From Umbelopsis ramanniana AG (Eukaryota > Mucoromycota > Umbelopsidomycetes > Umbelopsidales > Umbelopsidaceae): 64,000 nt of DNA. Below are positions 14,423 to 27,174 of this stretch, piece by piece. Within the stretch, counting starts at the first letter, position 1. Every line of letters begins with the position of its first letter. The translations under genes were made by a program, and so were the position numbers. The notes below the pieces were generated by a model. The model was not told the DNA's origin. It searched no databases and saw only the letters and a program-made list of their open reading frames with translations. The stretch is from positions 114,876 through 178,875 of the forward strand of contig NW_026252137.1 of NCBI RefSeq assembly GCF_025399195.1. The letters are read 5' to 3'.

Positions 14423-15141
14423 TTATTTCTGATCTTCAAACTTAAGAGAAATACTATTGACGCAATGTCTCTCGTCAGTGGGTGTAGGGAATCCTTCACC
14501 TTTGAAGACATGCCCGAGATGGCCGCCGCAGTTGGCGCAGGTGATCTCGATTCTAGTCATACCGTAAGAGGTATCCTCGTGCCGCTTGATAGCACCTAGA
14601 TGAAGAACCGAACATCAGTATGCCGTCAAACCTTTTTTTTTTTTTTAAGAATAAGAAAAAATGCACTTACCAGGTATAGCATCAAAGACTGTAAATCAAG
14701 AAGATGGCGTCAATTACACGTTTTGATGCAACCGAAACTTTCATAAAAAGAGTAGCACTTACATGCCGGCCATCCGCAACCGCTGTCAAACTTGGTGGTG
14801 GACTTGTAAAGGGGAGCGTCACAGGCAGCGCAGTGGTAGACGCCTACGATACGAACCATTAGATATTATATGCAGCTGACGTGGATGTACGCATGATACT
14901 CACCAGAGGCGCTATGCTTATTGTATTGTCCAGTGCCAGCGGCCTCAGTGCCTACAGTCAAGTTAGTGCCACGTACGATATGTCAAGATTCATAAAAAAT
15001 AACTTATACCTTTCTCTCTCAAAACTCGGAATTGAGCCGGGGTGAGAATGGTTCTCCATTCACTATGAGTAATGTCAGCTCAGACGGAATCTCCGTAAGC
15101 TTAGGCTATAAGGAAACTTACCTGTCAGATTTGTTGGCCAT
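14423..15141 (-). CDS. MSRB: Peptide-methionine (R)-S-oxide reductase MsrB
   Basis: Six small exons: 15141-15122 (20 nt), 15062-15010, 14951-14904, 14843-14763, 14688-14671 (18 nt) and 14595-14423; 130 residues. It reduces the R epimer of methionine sulfoxide in proteins with thioredoxin as donor. The two zinc-binding CXXC pairs are present (CAAC near residue 46 and CANC near 95), with the substrate signature GCGWPAFFDAI and the catalytic Cys in [12 protein letters not shown] (about residue 120). There is no targeting sequence, so it is probably cytosolic. The 18-nt internal exon codes for only six residues of the signature and is absent from any single open frame. The S-epimer partner, MsrA, lies 12 kb away. 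Confidence 0.96.
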
Positions 15142-15629
15142 GTTGATACGAGATATAGAGAAGGTTCTGGTGGCTAGATATAGATTTCTGCTGGTGATGC
15201 GTGTGGCTAAGGTTGCTGTTCGTCTAGAAAAAACAAAAGCCATACGGTCGAGTTTCTCGGCTGGGGTTTTGTTATGACGCCGGGCAATGCTGACAAAATA
15301 CCCCAAATGGAAATTATGGCAGGCTTCCTAGCATCTCTGCGATCGATGAAAAGCCCACTCGAGAAGAGAACCGTTATTACACATCCGCAGCAACTGCGTA
15401 TTATTAATACCATGTATCCTACACTACCGAGGTGTTCCTTCTACGCATCACAACACAAAAAGAGCTCGCTGACTAAAGCGTTCATTTTCACTCGCATTCC
15501 AAGACCAATATATTACAATTTTACAACAGGAGTATACTACAGCTAGCCTGCTCTGGTACATGCACTACAAAGAGCATGGTTCATTACACAAACCAATCGC
15601 TTAATGGTGAAGGGTATCTCTGACCTTGA
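15142..15629. other. Intergenic region
   Basis: MsrB promoter region and 3' flank of the cyclin gene. A 90-codon plus-strand frame has no recognisable features. Confidence 0.5.
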
Positions 15630-16583
15630 TTAGGTAAACTGGTGTGCGATGCTAGGTTGGCCTTTATGTAAGAATACTCCAACCGGTGGTTGTGTTGTGG
15701 GTTTGTCATGAGTCGCGTATTTAGAAGAGTCGCTTGAGGTGGAGTTAGGTATTATAGGCGATTGAGCGGCACTTGAAGATCTTCTTCGACCTGTGCCAGT
15801 ACCATCATCTATGGAAAGTTGTCGCATTCTAACTGTATCGGCTTTCAAAATATCGTTCTCTGTATTTCGGGGTGATCCATGATCATGACTTCGTGGCTGC
15901 TCATACGCTTCGGGTTGTGGATGTGACATTTTCCTTTTGGAAGCCGCCTTTTGACTAGTTTCTGCCTCATGATTGTACCAATGTTTCAATAATTGATCGC
16001 CGTATTCTTGTAATTCCTCGACGGAAATATATAAATCGAAATTATTCAAGTGTAAAAATTCCAACTCCAAGCTATTTAGCTCTGCAACTGGGAGCCCGCC
16101 CACCTAAATCATAAACACCTCGTCAGCACTTTTTTCCCAGTTCACCCTAAGTCAAATGTGAAAACATACCTTTGCATAGCGAGTGTTTGTAAAGAAAGTG
16201 TCTGAAAAAAGTTTGCTGGCAACTGTCACACCGGAAATGATTAAGCGGTGGATATTAAATGAATCGATCCGCATGTTGACGGCGGACTGAGCCATACGGT
16301 CAAAGTAGATCAAAAGCGATAAGAAGACCTCATTTGCAGCTGGGCAGTATCGATTGATCCGTTGAAGGTACGGTAATATAGCTATCGAAGGCACACTTCT
16401 CGCATGGAAACAAGTGCACCCGGCCTGCGAAGACGAGCGTTTGTGGGTAGAGTGGTGTTCTGGTCGTTCGTTTGATATGACTTTGTCATTTGCTGTTGTC
16501 ATTTTTGTCAATAGGAGTGACAACGCTTGTATGGTAATGTCCGTTGGATTGGTTCCCAAGTCGAACCGAATCGTTTCACTCAT
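15630..16583 (-). CDS. PHO80-type cyclin (Pho85/CDK5-class partner)
   Basis: Two exons: 16583-16170 and 16103-15630; 295 residues. The PHO80 cyclin box runs from about residue 60 to 190: SVPSIAILPYLQRINRYCPA, NIHRLIISGVTVASKLFSDT, then FTNTRYAKVGGLPVAELNSL and EFLHLNNFDLYISVEELQEY. These are the classic blocks of Pho80/PCL cyclins that activate Pho85-like kinases in phosphate, glycogen and polarity control. The C-terminal 100 residues are Ser/Thr/Pro-rich and likely disordered, with several SP sites and an RRRSSS phosphorylation-type cluster. The exact partner and pathway (phosphate versus other PCL role) cannot be told from sequence. Confidence 0.9.
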
Positions 16584-17252
16584 TGACGAGATTCCAACAA
16601 AGAATCAGAAGGCTGCCCAAAAAAAACTTAAAACACGTTTTGGTCAAAATGGGATGAACGCATTTTTTGTAAACGTGACTGCGTTTATGATCACGTGTTG
16701 CAGGGCTATGGGCATTTTGCGTTGAATCCTGTGTTCAACCGTTGGGTTGATACTCCATTCACTTGGCCATCCTAAGAAGCCTTTGGCATGAAATAGTATA
16801 CCATTGGTATGGCTGATACCGAGAAGTCAGCGCAAAATGTCAAAATAGTAATACTTATGACGACTGTTGTTACAATTTCATCTCCGGGCCGAGTGCTACA
16901 CACTGTAGAGCGCCTCATACGCACAGGTCAATCGTAGTCAATCTGTGCGTCACTTGCGTTTCAGCGTAAAGAAAGTAACGGCATAGAATGAAGGGAATGT
17001 ACAAAGTACAATCTCTCTGATAACAGCGTTGTAGAAGAATGGGTCAACTTCAAACATCGCCATTTTCCTATGTATGAACCGATTGTTGTGATATGAAGAT
17101 ATGATCAGTGTAACCATTCAGGGTGTCGCAACAATGTCAAGAAAAAAAGATGTGCTATTATGTTTTTTATTATATTGGGAGTATAATATTTGGAATATAC
17201 TACAAATGAGTAGCTCAGGTTTTTAGAACAAACTCAAAGTGACCAACAGCTT
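16584..17252. other. Intergenic region
   Basis: About 670 bp. Cyclin promoter plus 3' flank of the Vms1-like gene. No gene is recognised. Confidence 0.5.
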
Positions 17253-19316
17253 CTACGCCCGCCTTGCCTCTGCGGCACGAAGTCGTAATTCGCGTTCCAA
17301 TCGCTTCCTGGCTTCAGGTGACATGCTAGCCGTGTTCATCGCCGTACCACCATACAGGGCTTGAAGTGGACCAGCCGATTTACTGGACGGCTTGGCTGGT
17401 GTATCTTGAGCAGACTCCGATGCCAGCTTGCGCTCTTCCCTTTGACGACGTTGCTCTTCGATTTTTTGACGAGCCTCTTGTTCCTTTCGCTGACGCAGCT
17501 CTTCCTTCTCCAATTGCTGTCTCTCCATTTCTGCAGTCAGTGGGCTAGGCACTTTGGCGGCTTGTAGCCAGTCCCATTTTTCAGGCATATCACACATGCA
17601 TCGCCGGAAAGCGTTGCGCACCAATTTGTCTTTGCATAAATCGTACGGTACCTTGCCTGCCTCGTTCATGACCGTCGGATCTGCCCCACATTCCCGAAGT
17701 AAAAAATTCGCAACTTCAGCTTGACCATGAGAACTGGCGACATGCAGTAACGTAGCCAGGCGTCGACTGTCTTCTATTTTGGTGTTTGCTGGCAGTGGGC
17801 CGCTCAGCGGTAATTCTTTACCTTGTTGACGGCAACGTTCAATAAATGATTCAAGGACTTGTACTTTGCCCTGTTTTGTCAACAAAACGGCCTTTTCGAC
17901 ATCAGCGTCCGGCTTAGCTTGCTCAGTGTCAGCCTCTGGTTCTGTTGGTGTTGATAAGCTCAGCTGTTCCAACTTGGTCAAAGCTATTTTTTTGGCTTCT
18001 TCCGCTCGTGCAAGTTGTTGTTCATGTTGTCGTAACGTTGTTTCATCGAATTCAACTACTTTAAGATCCGTCAACTCGAAGAACGCTCGCTTAATTTCGT
18101 TCAGAGTTGGACGATGAGTCGTAAATGGGAACGATTGTATGCGTTTGTCGTTCACGTCAAGGGGGGCGTCTTCATAGCCATAAATAATCTTTTTGTTGGC
18201 GCTAGGAGCGTGAACAAAGATGGTATCACTTTCCTGGAGGTATTTACGCCATTGAGATAACAATTCTCGGATCTCCTGCTTGAGTGCCACCTCGTTGTAT
18301 CGTCTAATTTGAGATCCTGCAGAACTGGCCGTTCCATTGGCGTTATCGTTTGCCGACTGCGCTCCACCCTGTTTTCTACGTGCTAAAATAGCGAGATCCA
18401 GTGTGAGTTACCGAGGAAATAACCATTATATCGTCCCCCCCCAAAAAAAAAAAAAACTTACTGGTATATCGATGGAAAGTTTTGTGAGCGATGACGGAAG
18501 TCGCTCTGCTGGAGTTACTTTCTTGTGCTCGGCTCTTTCCAACATCGATGACGGCAGCAGCAAAATGTCCACCTCCCACCATGATCATTGTCCACATCCT
18601 TGTATGATTTCCCAGCAACTGATCGTGCTCCAATGGAGCTTGAATGTTTCGTCTTGCGCTGTTATATACACCTAAATGGACATTGCCAGGTAGCAGTGGC
18701 GAGGCAGTGTACCATGACAGTGGCGAGTTATTGTGCAAAGACACCTTCTTCTGACTTTCTACTGCCAATTTTGCTCGCTCCAGAGCTGCCAATCGATGCT
18801 TTTCCTTGGACACCAATAAATCGACACTGTCTTCCGCAGGTGCATCCAATTCTCCTTCAGAAGCAGAGTCATCGGCATCGGATCCAGATATACTGTCGGT
18901 TAGATCTACAGACGAGTGATTAGAATGGAGTATAAAAAGTGTCATGTAGGGTTTTTCCAGATGCTGTTACCTTCTAGCATATCTTGGAACTGCTGTTCTG
19001 AAACAGCTGGGAGGTTCGCATGCTCTATGCTTCGCTTGACATTATATCGATGCCAATCAGAGCGAAAATGAGCTCTTTGCTTATCCTTTTCGACGGACCG
19101 AAATTCGATTCCACACTTTGAACAGGCAGGCACGAAGTTGCCTTCGGAATCCACCATGCGACCGGCAGGCATGGAAGGGTTGACTTGATCTGCCATGTCA
19201 GGCATTTCTTCCTCATGCCGTGACATCACTTTGAGCAGCTCTTCCGGTATACGGAAAACATTGATATGTTGTTGCTTTACGTAATCCAGATTGATCGGCC
19301 TGGTTCGCTTTACCAT
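17253..19316 (-). CDS. VMS1: Vms1/ANKZF1-type peptidyl-tRNA hydrolase/nuclease of ribosome quality control
   Basis: Three exons: 19316-18971, 18905-18462 and 18382-17253; 639 residues. Domains in order: C2H2 zinc finger (Cys65, Cys68, His83, His89); the VLRF1 release-factor-like domain (about 175-300) with the loop TRRKQGGAQS, whose Gln268 matches the catalytic glutamine of Vms1; an ankyrin segment (TLLHVASSHGQAEVANFLL); a long charged coiled coil; and a C-terminal VCP/Cdc48-interacting motif RELRLRAAEAR that fits RX5AAX2R exactly. Vms1 releases stalled nascent chains from peptidyl-tRNA on 60S subunits and works with Cdc48. All key parts are intact. The start is the ATG at 19316. Intron 2 contains a C8A14 tract. 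Confidence 0.95.
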
Positions 19317-19609
19317 TTTCAAAGGGATCTGTCTGGCGGTGTAGGTTGAAAGAGGGTTCAGTTAAATAAGCCAGAAGGCACAGTCAAGTTCGGAGTTGCT
19401 TTGGGAAAATGAATTTGAGGAACTGGCCGCAGCAACACATCCAATAATTTATGTACCGTAGGTGAAGTTATATATATTTCTTCTCCATAGCAAAAGTGAG
19501 AATTACTTTAGAGAAAAGGTGGGGAATAACAATTTTGTCAAAAATGTTAAAAAGGTAATGGTTCAAATTTTACAAGAACATCCTCAAAAAACGAAACGGT
19601 GAAACTCCA

Positions 19610-22474
19610 TCAATTTGCCAGGACATTCTCTTTCATGATTCGACCGTTATTCATTTTCCGGACTGTGCTGCCTGCGCTGCTCTGCCTGCTCAAAATACCA
19701 TTACTGGCGTTTCGTAAAATGCTCTTAGGCGTCACAACAGGGCTAGGGTCAGCCCTGCTCATCGTTGTGGTCGGCTGCTTGACAGTCGATTGTGAAGCTA
19801 GTGCTGAGGGATCCGTACCTTTGGGCTGTTGAGGATGTTTTGATGGATGGCTTCGAAGATCTGGTTTACTTCGAGGTTCATCAGCGCGAGACCGACTTCG
19901 ATGCACTTCCCTTCGATGGCTTGTAGGAAATCGGCTACGCGCTTGCTCCTCATCCTCAACCGCAGAGTGGTAAGAGTACTGCTGATCGGCTGCGAGATTT
20001 CCTGATCTACTACGGCTGATACCTCTACTAGGTGGATCCAGACTTCTTGCATACCGTCGCCGTCTACCGCGCACCTCATAGTCACTATCAGAGTAGTCAT
20101 CGTCGTGATAATACCTTCTGCGGTTGTGAGAATCCCTTGATGTTTGCCGCCGCCGTGATCGGGACCTGGAGTGGTGCCGGTAATTGTCCTCTGAATCATC
20201 ACTTGAGGAGCTTTGTTTATACCTTCGAGGTTCGTATACAGGATTCCCTCTGCGATCGTACGACCTACCGCGGTCGTATGACCTGCTGCGGCTGTGTTCA
20301 AGCGGGCGATGATAATCTTTCCGTCTATCTCGTTCGTATTGCGACCGGTCTGTATGAGAGGTAGACCGACCACGAGAGTTTGAGCGACTACGTGCCTGAT
20401 GGCTGCGACTGATACTATGACTTGTAGATCCTCCCGATTTTTTTCTTGGTAGTCTCAAAGAGCCTGAGCTTGTCGAGTCCAAATCTGCAGTATTAATGGC
20501 CCCACCACTTGACTGACTGATGGGGGTTGGGTTTTTGCTTGTTCTGGGGCCAGTATAAAATCCAGCTTGAGCCAATGCTGATTGCAGTTGTTCTTGTGTA
20601 CGGGTAATCTGTGCCAACATCTGTCGTTCACGAGCCCTATGTTCGTTTTCTCTTTTGTGCCATTCTGCTCTCTCCTGCTGGATAGCGACCATTTGTTTTC
20701 TGAGAGCCTCTATTTCAGCTGTTGTTTCAGCAAACCGAGAGCCTGGGGTAGCGGTTGCATTGGATTCATTGGAAGACTCAAGGTGCTTATTAGAATTCTG
20801 AGATGGAGGTTTAACAGGGTGAACAATGGTCGGGATGTTGGCCGCTGGTTGGGAATTGATGGAAGCTATCCTTTTGAGAGATGCTTGAGCAGGTGTTGTG
20901 ACAGCACTGGATACTACAGCCTTGGTTGTGTTGACACTAGATGCTGGACTGGTCACACTAGACGATACGATGCCGGTCGATTGACGCCTTGGGCTTTCTG
21001 GGCTGATAGGGTTTGGCGACAGTTGTTGTTCTGGAGATAAGAGGGCAGGAAAAGATTCGATCTGATGGCGAAGGGGGTGAACTTCATTTTCAACCATCTC
21101 CGGCTGTACTATTTCGGGTTTGGCGGTTTTCGGATCAATGACAGTTGGGTCCGCACGACGTGCTTCAGGTGCACTATGTCGTTGCTGTGAGATGTGATGT
21201 AACAAATCAGAAGGGTCCAAGGATGATGGTAAATCCGTATTGGCGAGAATAGTCATCGAAGGTGTGGAACGGACACTACTCAAATGAGAGAATGGTGATT
21301 GTGGAGCGGTAGCAAATGTTTGCTGAGATTCATTGCTGCTCATTTCTGACATGTAAGAGGCACGTTCTAGTGGCGCCGATTTTTCAACACTCATTGACTT
21401 TGGATAATGACCTTGACAACAAGAGGGGGAGAGTCCCATATACGGTGATTAGAGACACTCTAACCAAGGCACCGATACTAAGGTAAACTTACCTGGAACA
21501 TTAGGTGTGGGACTAAGATCAATGGAATCTAAATCATCTGGAGAAGTTGTAAGATTCCTTCCAGGAGAAGGTTTCGAGAGCATTGTTGTAGCAGCTGCAC
21601 TTCCCGCCACTGCCTTTTCTGAGTCTGGATGTCTCATTGGCTTTTTATTATCGAGACGCACAGGTACACCCGGTTTCACATTCAAAGACTCCACCAATAA
21701 ATCGTCATCTTCATCGTCGTAACTGCTTTCACAGGATTGAGTATCATCAACTGCTTCGTGCTCGCTTTCTATTTGTGTCTTGTCATGATCTTCACTTCGC
21801 AGTAGCCTGCGAGCAGGTGGTAGTGGGTGACCAGGTTTTGGTGCATATACAACGGGTTCATTGGCGTCTCGCGTCACTCGTAAATAGTCTGGTTGCGATA
21901 ATATTCGGTGGCTATTTGTACGTGCGAAGTGCTCCTTGTTGAAATGAGTCGGTGCTGCCTGGTGTGGCTGTCTAAGCAAAGCAGAGATCTGCGATTCGGT
22001 TAGATCAGCATTATGGATACCATGTATCCGTGGCAGAGGAATCTTGAGGTCCGTCGGCCGTCGGTCTTTCTTCTTGCGACCACCAAGCAGCTTTGGTAGC
22101 ATCATTTGCCAAGGTTTTGAACAGGAGATTGGCTTTCTGGTAAACGGACAAAAAGGCTCGGCCCATAGCCAATTCTGGCAATACCGATGGGTCATCCGTG
22201 ACGTCGGTCACAAGGGCTGAAAGCAGTAGCTTGTCCTTGTCGTAATCGCTACCGGAGAGTATTGAGCGTTCGTCATATATTCAGATAACTCAATGGTGAA
22301 ATGGAGGCAATGTAAAAAGGATAGCCAAGACAGAAAGGAAAAAAATAATTCATTCTGACGGACGCACTGTCGTTGATCTGTCAGATTTTCGTTTTTTAAC
22401 ATTATGGAACTAGCTGCTACTACAACGATTTTTTCCTTCAAATGCTTATACGCTTCTTACATCCGATGCATCAT
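19610..22474 (-). CDS. Large SR-rich coiled-coil protein, unknown function
   Basis: Best model: exons 22474-22461, 22248-22146, 22090-21493 and 21411-19610; 838 residues. The last two exons are secure. The 14-nt first exon and the 55-nt intron at 22145-22091 are uncertain. Without that intron the reading frame changes between LLFKTLANDATKAAW and LLGGRKKKDRRPTDLK. Visible parts: an N-terminal hydrophobic/acidic segment (LLLSALVTDVTDDPSVLPEL), a basic patch, an acidic Ser/Asp tract, a Ser/Pro-rich region, one coiled coil (AEIEALRKQMVAIQQERAEW), then about 200 residues rich in SR/RS, Tyr and Arg (SRSRSYDRGRSYDRR), and a basic C-terminus. I do not recognise a family. SR content suggests RNA or cytoskeletal association and SRPK-type phosphorylation, but that is a guess. 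Confidence 0.6.
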
Positions 22475-23331
22475 ATAAAAGGTTACAACTTTTATATAGT
22501 CATTAACAGAGGATACGAGGCATTGAATGAACAAGAAACACAATTCGCGTACACTACTCAGAGTTTCCCATAAGCTTCGGGATTGACATGCTATGTCAAT
22601 TTCGACACCCTTGCAGTTTGGCAAATATTATCGACACTTTAAAGTGCCTCTTTTGCGGAGAAAAGTTCGAGCCAACATGCCCAATTAAATGCCATCTTGC
22701 GTGGATTAGCGCAGCTAAAGGCGTTCCACACTGAAGCATATCTTGGTCGGGCCGCGTTTGTGCCATCACGTAAAGTCGCCTTTTCCGCCGTCAGCCCGAG
22801 ATTCGCTTTCCAAACCGTCGATCGTCATACAGCTGGTCACTTTTCAGGCCAGTATGACGCCGCAGTATGACATTACAATCCATGATCCAATTTGTTTTGA
22901 CAGTAGCTAATTATTACGCAGGGCAGTAGCTTAAATTTGAAGTGACCATGCGGATATGAATCACGATCTCCTCTCTTGTCTCACCCCTTGACTACCATGT
23001 TAAATGCAGTTTCTGCAGGTGGATGATAATAAACTATTAAAAATGATTATTCATAATATGTGTGCAAGTTACGCGCTTTGAATCAAGATTTATACCAATT
23101 TATTTATTTATTTGACGTACCGCCACAGGCTGTCTTATGTGAGAGAAAGATGAAAAAAATTCCACCAAAGTGGATGATGGAGATATAGCCAAATGTTTGC
23201 TGTGAGTCGATGGTGGTAAGTCTAAACATTGAGTGTTGGCGAAAGAAAACTACAGTGCCATCGAAATTTCAAACTGCGCTACGCACTTCTTTCTACCTCC
23301 AGCGGATAGTAGGCAGCCACTTTAGGACAGA
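22475..23331. other. Divergent promoter region
   Basis: About 860 bp between the SR-rich gene (leftward) and FIG4 (rightward). A TATATAAAA element at about 22488-22495 reads leftward but is only some 15-25 bp from the proposed ATG at 22474, which argues that the real start of that gene may lie further in. Short TTTA repeat near 23100. Confidence 0.45.
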
Positions 23332-26300
23332 ATGAGCCAAGAAGCACAGCTGTTCATGGAGGCAATGGCCTCAAATGAAGATAAATACAAACCGACCACA
23401 CCTTCTTTCACATCGCCATCGGAACCACCTCTTGACGCTGCTAATTCGGACAGAAAGTCAACTGCATCGTCACAGCGACCCGTTCACACCGCTAGCATTC
23501 TTGAAGACGATCTGTTACCGGGAGTTCGCTTTGTAGTCAATCGCTTTACGCTATATGAGACCAAAACAGTGGGTACTCCAGGCTTATATTTGCTTGTTAA
23601 CTTACTGATATTAACATGTCCTGTCAACTTAAGAGATACTATCTATTTGGTACGAACCACCACCAGAAGCGATACCGCGTTTTGAAGATAGACCGAACTT
23701 CACCCAAGGAATTAGTAGTCATTGAGGAAGATGCTTTATATACCCGTACAGAAGCTGAGCAACTACTGAAGATGATCATAGACGGCAATCGAAACTCCGG
23801 TGGATGTAGTGAAGTGCCTATGCAAATACATGGTATCATTGGCTTCATAAAGTTTACTCAGGGATGGTATATGTTGTTCATCACTCGGCGAAGTCAAGTT
23901 GCCCTCATCGGTGGACATTACATATATCACATTGACGAAACTAAGCTGGTTCCTATTGGTTTGCCTGTGAAGTATGATAAGAATTCAGATGAAGCAAGGT
24001 ACGTTGCTTAACAGATTGTAGCGAAGTTTTGTTTTCTTGGTGATTAACTCTCACCATCCCAAACATCAGATACATTGCTATATTTCAGAATGTTGATATG
24101 ACCAAGAACTTTTACTTTTCTTATACCTACGATCTTACAAACACGTTGCAAGTCAACATGACAAGACCGCCCTATACGCAATTGCAAAACGCGGCCAAAA
24201 AGGCAGAACTAAATAATGAATACAATCTCATGTTTGCTTGGAATCACTACTTGATGAAGGCAGGATTTGAAACCATTAATACTCAATCCAGCTGGATATT
24301 ACCTATGGTCTATGGATTTGTAGACCAAGCAAGTTAGTCACCCTGATAGTGTCTTTCCGTAACCTGGATGTGCTGGCTAACATTGCTGTGATAGAAATCT
24401 CTGTTCTTGGCAGAAATATATTTGTTACCCTAATTGCTCGCAGATCTCGGTATTTTGCAGGTGCCAGATTTTTGAAACGAGGAGCCAATGATAAGGTGAG
24501 TGGACATGGAAGAATGGTTAGTGTGTTCAAAACTTTGTCTGATGAAGCGCATGTTAGGGATATGTTGCAAACGATGTCGAAACCGAACAGATCGTGGCAG
24601 AAATGGCTACAACGTCTTTCCATGTGGGGGATACGTTGTTCAACAATCCAAGGTATACCTCTTATGTCCAGCACCGTGGTTCTATCCCCTTGTTCTGGTC
24701 TCAAGATACTACCAACATGTCCCCAAAGCCAAAAATAGAGCGTAAGTCATGCCTGTCAGAACCAACATGATACAATGAGCAGTGGCTCACCATCGCCAAT
24801 TTAGTTAATCTTGTCGATCCGTTTTTCTCTTCGGCGGCCCTGCATTTTGACAATCTGTTTAAACGGTATGGAGCTCCATGCATTGTTTTGAACTTGATTA
24901 AGGTGGGTTCTGAGTGACGGTATGTGCAAGCTGATGGGAATGAATACTGACCATGTATATATAGCAAAAAGAAAAGACCAAGCGAGAGTCCATTTTGGGT
25001 AAAGAGTTTGCAGAGGCTATACAGTATCTCAACCAATTTCTGCCTGATGAAAAGAAGATCAAATATATTGCGTGGGATATGTCAAGAGCATCTAAAAGTC
25101 CTGACCAAGATGTTATCCGTTACCTGGAAGATGTGGCAAAGGAGACTATGGAAGCTACTGGATTTTTTCACAGCGGAACAAAGAAGCCTACTGAACTAGA
25201 TGAGGAGGCTAGTAGCAGCGATAGCAACTACAAATACCGGCACATCATATCGAGACAGCATGGAGTTCTGAGAACGAATTGCATTGATTGTTTGGATCGG
25301 ACAAACGCAGCTCAATTTCTGATGGGTAAATGCGCACTTGGACATCAGCTGTACGCGCTCGGAATCGTGGCCACGCCAAATGTAGAATTCGACACAGACG
25401 TTGTGAATATTTTCACGGAAATGTATCATGATCATGGTGATACGATTGCCCTCCAATATGGTGGATCCCACCTTGTAAATACTATGGAAACATATCGCAA
25501 GATCAATCAGTGGACCAGTCACTCCCGGGATATGATCGAAACCATTCGACGATATTATACAAACGCATTCGTTGGTGAGTACCAGTTGTGGTTTTTTGAA
25601 CCTATAGCAAACCATGACTAATGGCAGTCCATGCTGGTCAGACGCGGAAAAGCAAGACGCTATCAACTTGTTTTTAGGTAACTATGTATCTCAAGATGGA
25701 AAGCCTCCCTTGTGGGAACTAAGCAGTGACTACCATCTGCATAATGAGGACCCGAGGCTGCGAACAAAGAGAAGACAGTAAGTTTTTTGAATATTTTCTG
25801 GTTTGGTTTACAAAGCTAGGCATATCTATCTGACGCACTACATGTAGTTATCGAAAATGGTGGACACAGAACTTATTCCAAGATGAAGGAGGAGGCGATG
25901 AGGATGCTGTCGAATTCAAGGCACCCGCCGAGCTTCTAGCGCCAAACAGCGAAGTAGACGAAAGCGATCCGTTTAAAGGGTACTGGGTAGAGTACTATGA
26001 ACCCAAACGACTGACCATGCTGGATACTTTATTTGCATACACTATGAACGGGACAGCAAAGTACAGACCGTATCGGCTTGCCCCTACCATTCGAGATGGC
26101 AAACAAATGTAAGATAACTGTCATAACCCTCCCCTATTTCATACGCTACTATGCAATCAAGTCCTAACTGTTTACGTGAAGTGAAACCTTTGACTATAGC
26201 CCGTTTACAGTTCGTCATCTACGAGGTACTTTGCGACCCAGGACTGGCAAAAAGGAAATGGTCAGCGAAGACGTGGTTCAGGCTGTCGAACCAAACCAGC

Positions 26301-26770
26301 GTGAAAAAGCAGGACCCTGGTCCATGGAAGGATTGGTCACACGTAGCCTTGATCCCAACATCAATGAGGATGAGTACAAGGAATACAAGCGCTACACTAA
26401 GCAATTCAATAATGTAGACCGCTTGACTGCAGTGACTCAATTCGATGACCACCCTTCGTCTACTCACCCTGAGTATCAGAATTACTTGAACTATGTGAAC
26501 CGAAATGACCTGGAAAATAATCCCACGGCGTTGCAAACACTTCCCATTGATAAACAAGTGTACTCCACCTACATTGACGTACCCAGCAGGGCAGTGGCGG
26601 TTCAGCTCAGTCGTCACGTGGGAAGCTATGTGCAAGGCAATGCGCGGCAACGATATGAAGGGTATGCCACCTATGCTCGAACGGGAAGATTTCCTGCAAC
26701 CACTCGAGAGACTTCAGATGAATCTCTCAAGCCGCCTTCCAATGAAATTTCTGATGCCAAACTAAAATAA
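23332..26770 (+). CDS. FIG4: FIG4-type Sac1-domain phosphoinositide 5-phosphatase
   Basis: Ten exons: 23332-23568, 23634-23998, 24070-24332, 24395-24495, 24558-24741, 24805-24902, 24965-25574, 25642-25777, 25848-26108 and 26200-26770; 941 residues, near the length of human and yeast Fig4. Fig4 dephosphorylates PI(3,5)P2 and, with Vac14, holds and activates the Fab1/PIKfyve kinase on the vacuole membrane. Diagnostic blocks: [61 protein letters not shown], and the CX5R catalytic P-loop [15 protein letters not shown] (Cys522, Arg528). The last acceptor was set at 26199 because only it keeps the frame ([13 protein letters not shown]). The C-terminal tail of about 180 residues is charged and probably disordered. 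Confidence 0.95.
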
Positions 26771-27174
26771 AATGGGATTTGCACAGTGAAGAAACTGTCA
26801 GTCCTTGTTACTTTTCGACTGTGTGTCATGCTATATAAACAATGTGACTCTAATGTAACGTGTTTTTATCTGCGTCCTTGCCGTTGCAAACTGTAGCGTT
26901 GTAGTTTCGCCTCCCTTTGTGAGTAAATAAACCAGTTTTACAAGCAGTTTAAGAGATGTTAATATGAAGGCTGGACACCAAGTGAGATGAAAATGATGAT
27001 GTTTTATGTTAGATTCTCGATATGGCCTTTTATGTCTCATTAAACCATCTTACCGAATCGTAGGGCACCTCGATCGGTCCAGTATCGTAATCCAATATTT
27101 GAAACTCAGCCATGAGATTGGTTCAAGCACGGGGAAGGTTAAAAGGCTATGAAACGGAGACTGTCGTAAGCAAT
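26771..27174. other. Intergenic region between FIG4 and MsrA
   Basis: FIG4 3' flank and MsrA promoter. No gene is seen. Confidence 0.5.

Noticed and set aside
24653-24700. Apparent intron donor AG|GTATAC in FIG4
   Set aside because: The sequence continues in frame through conserved residues ([20 protein letters not shown]), so it is not used.
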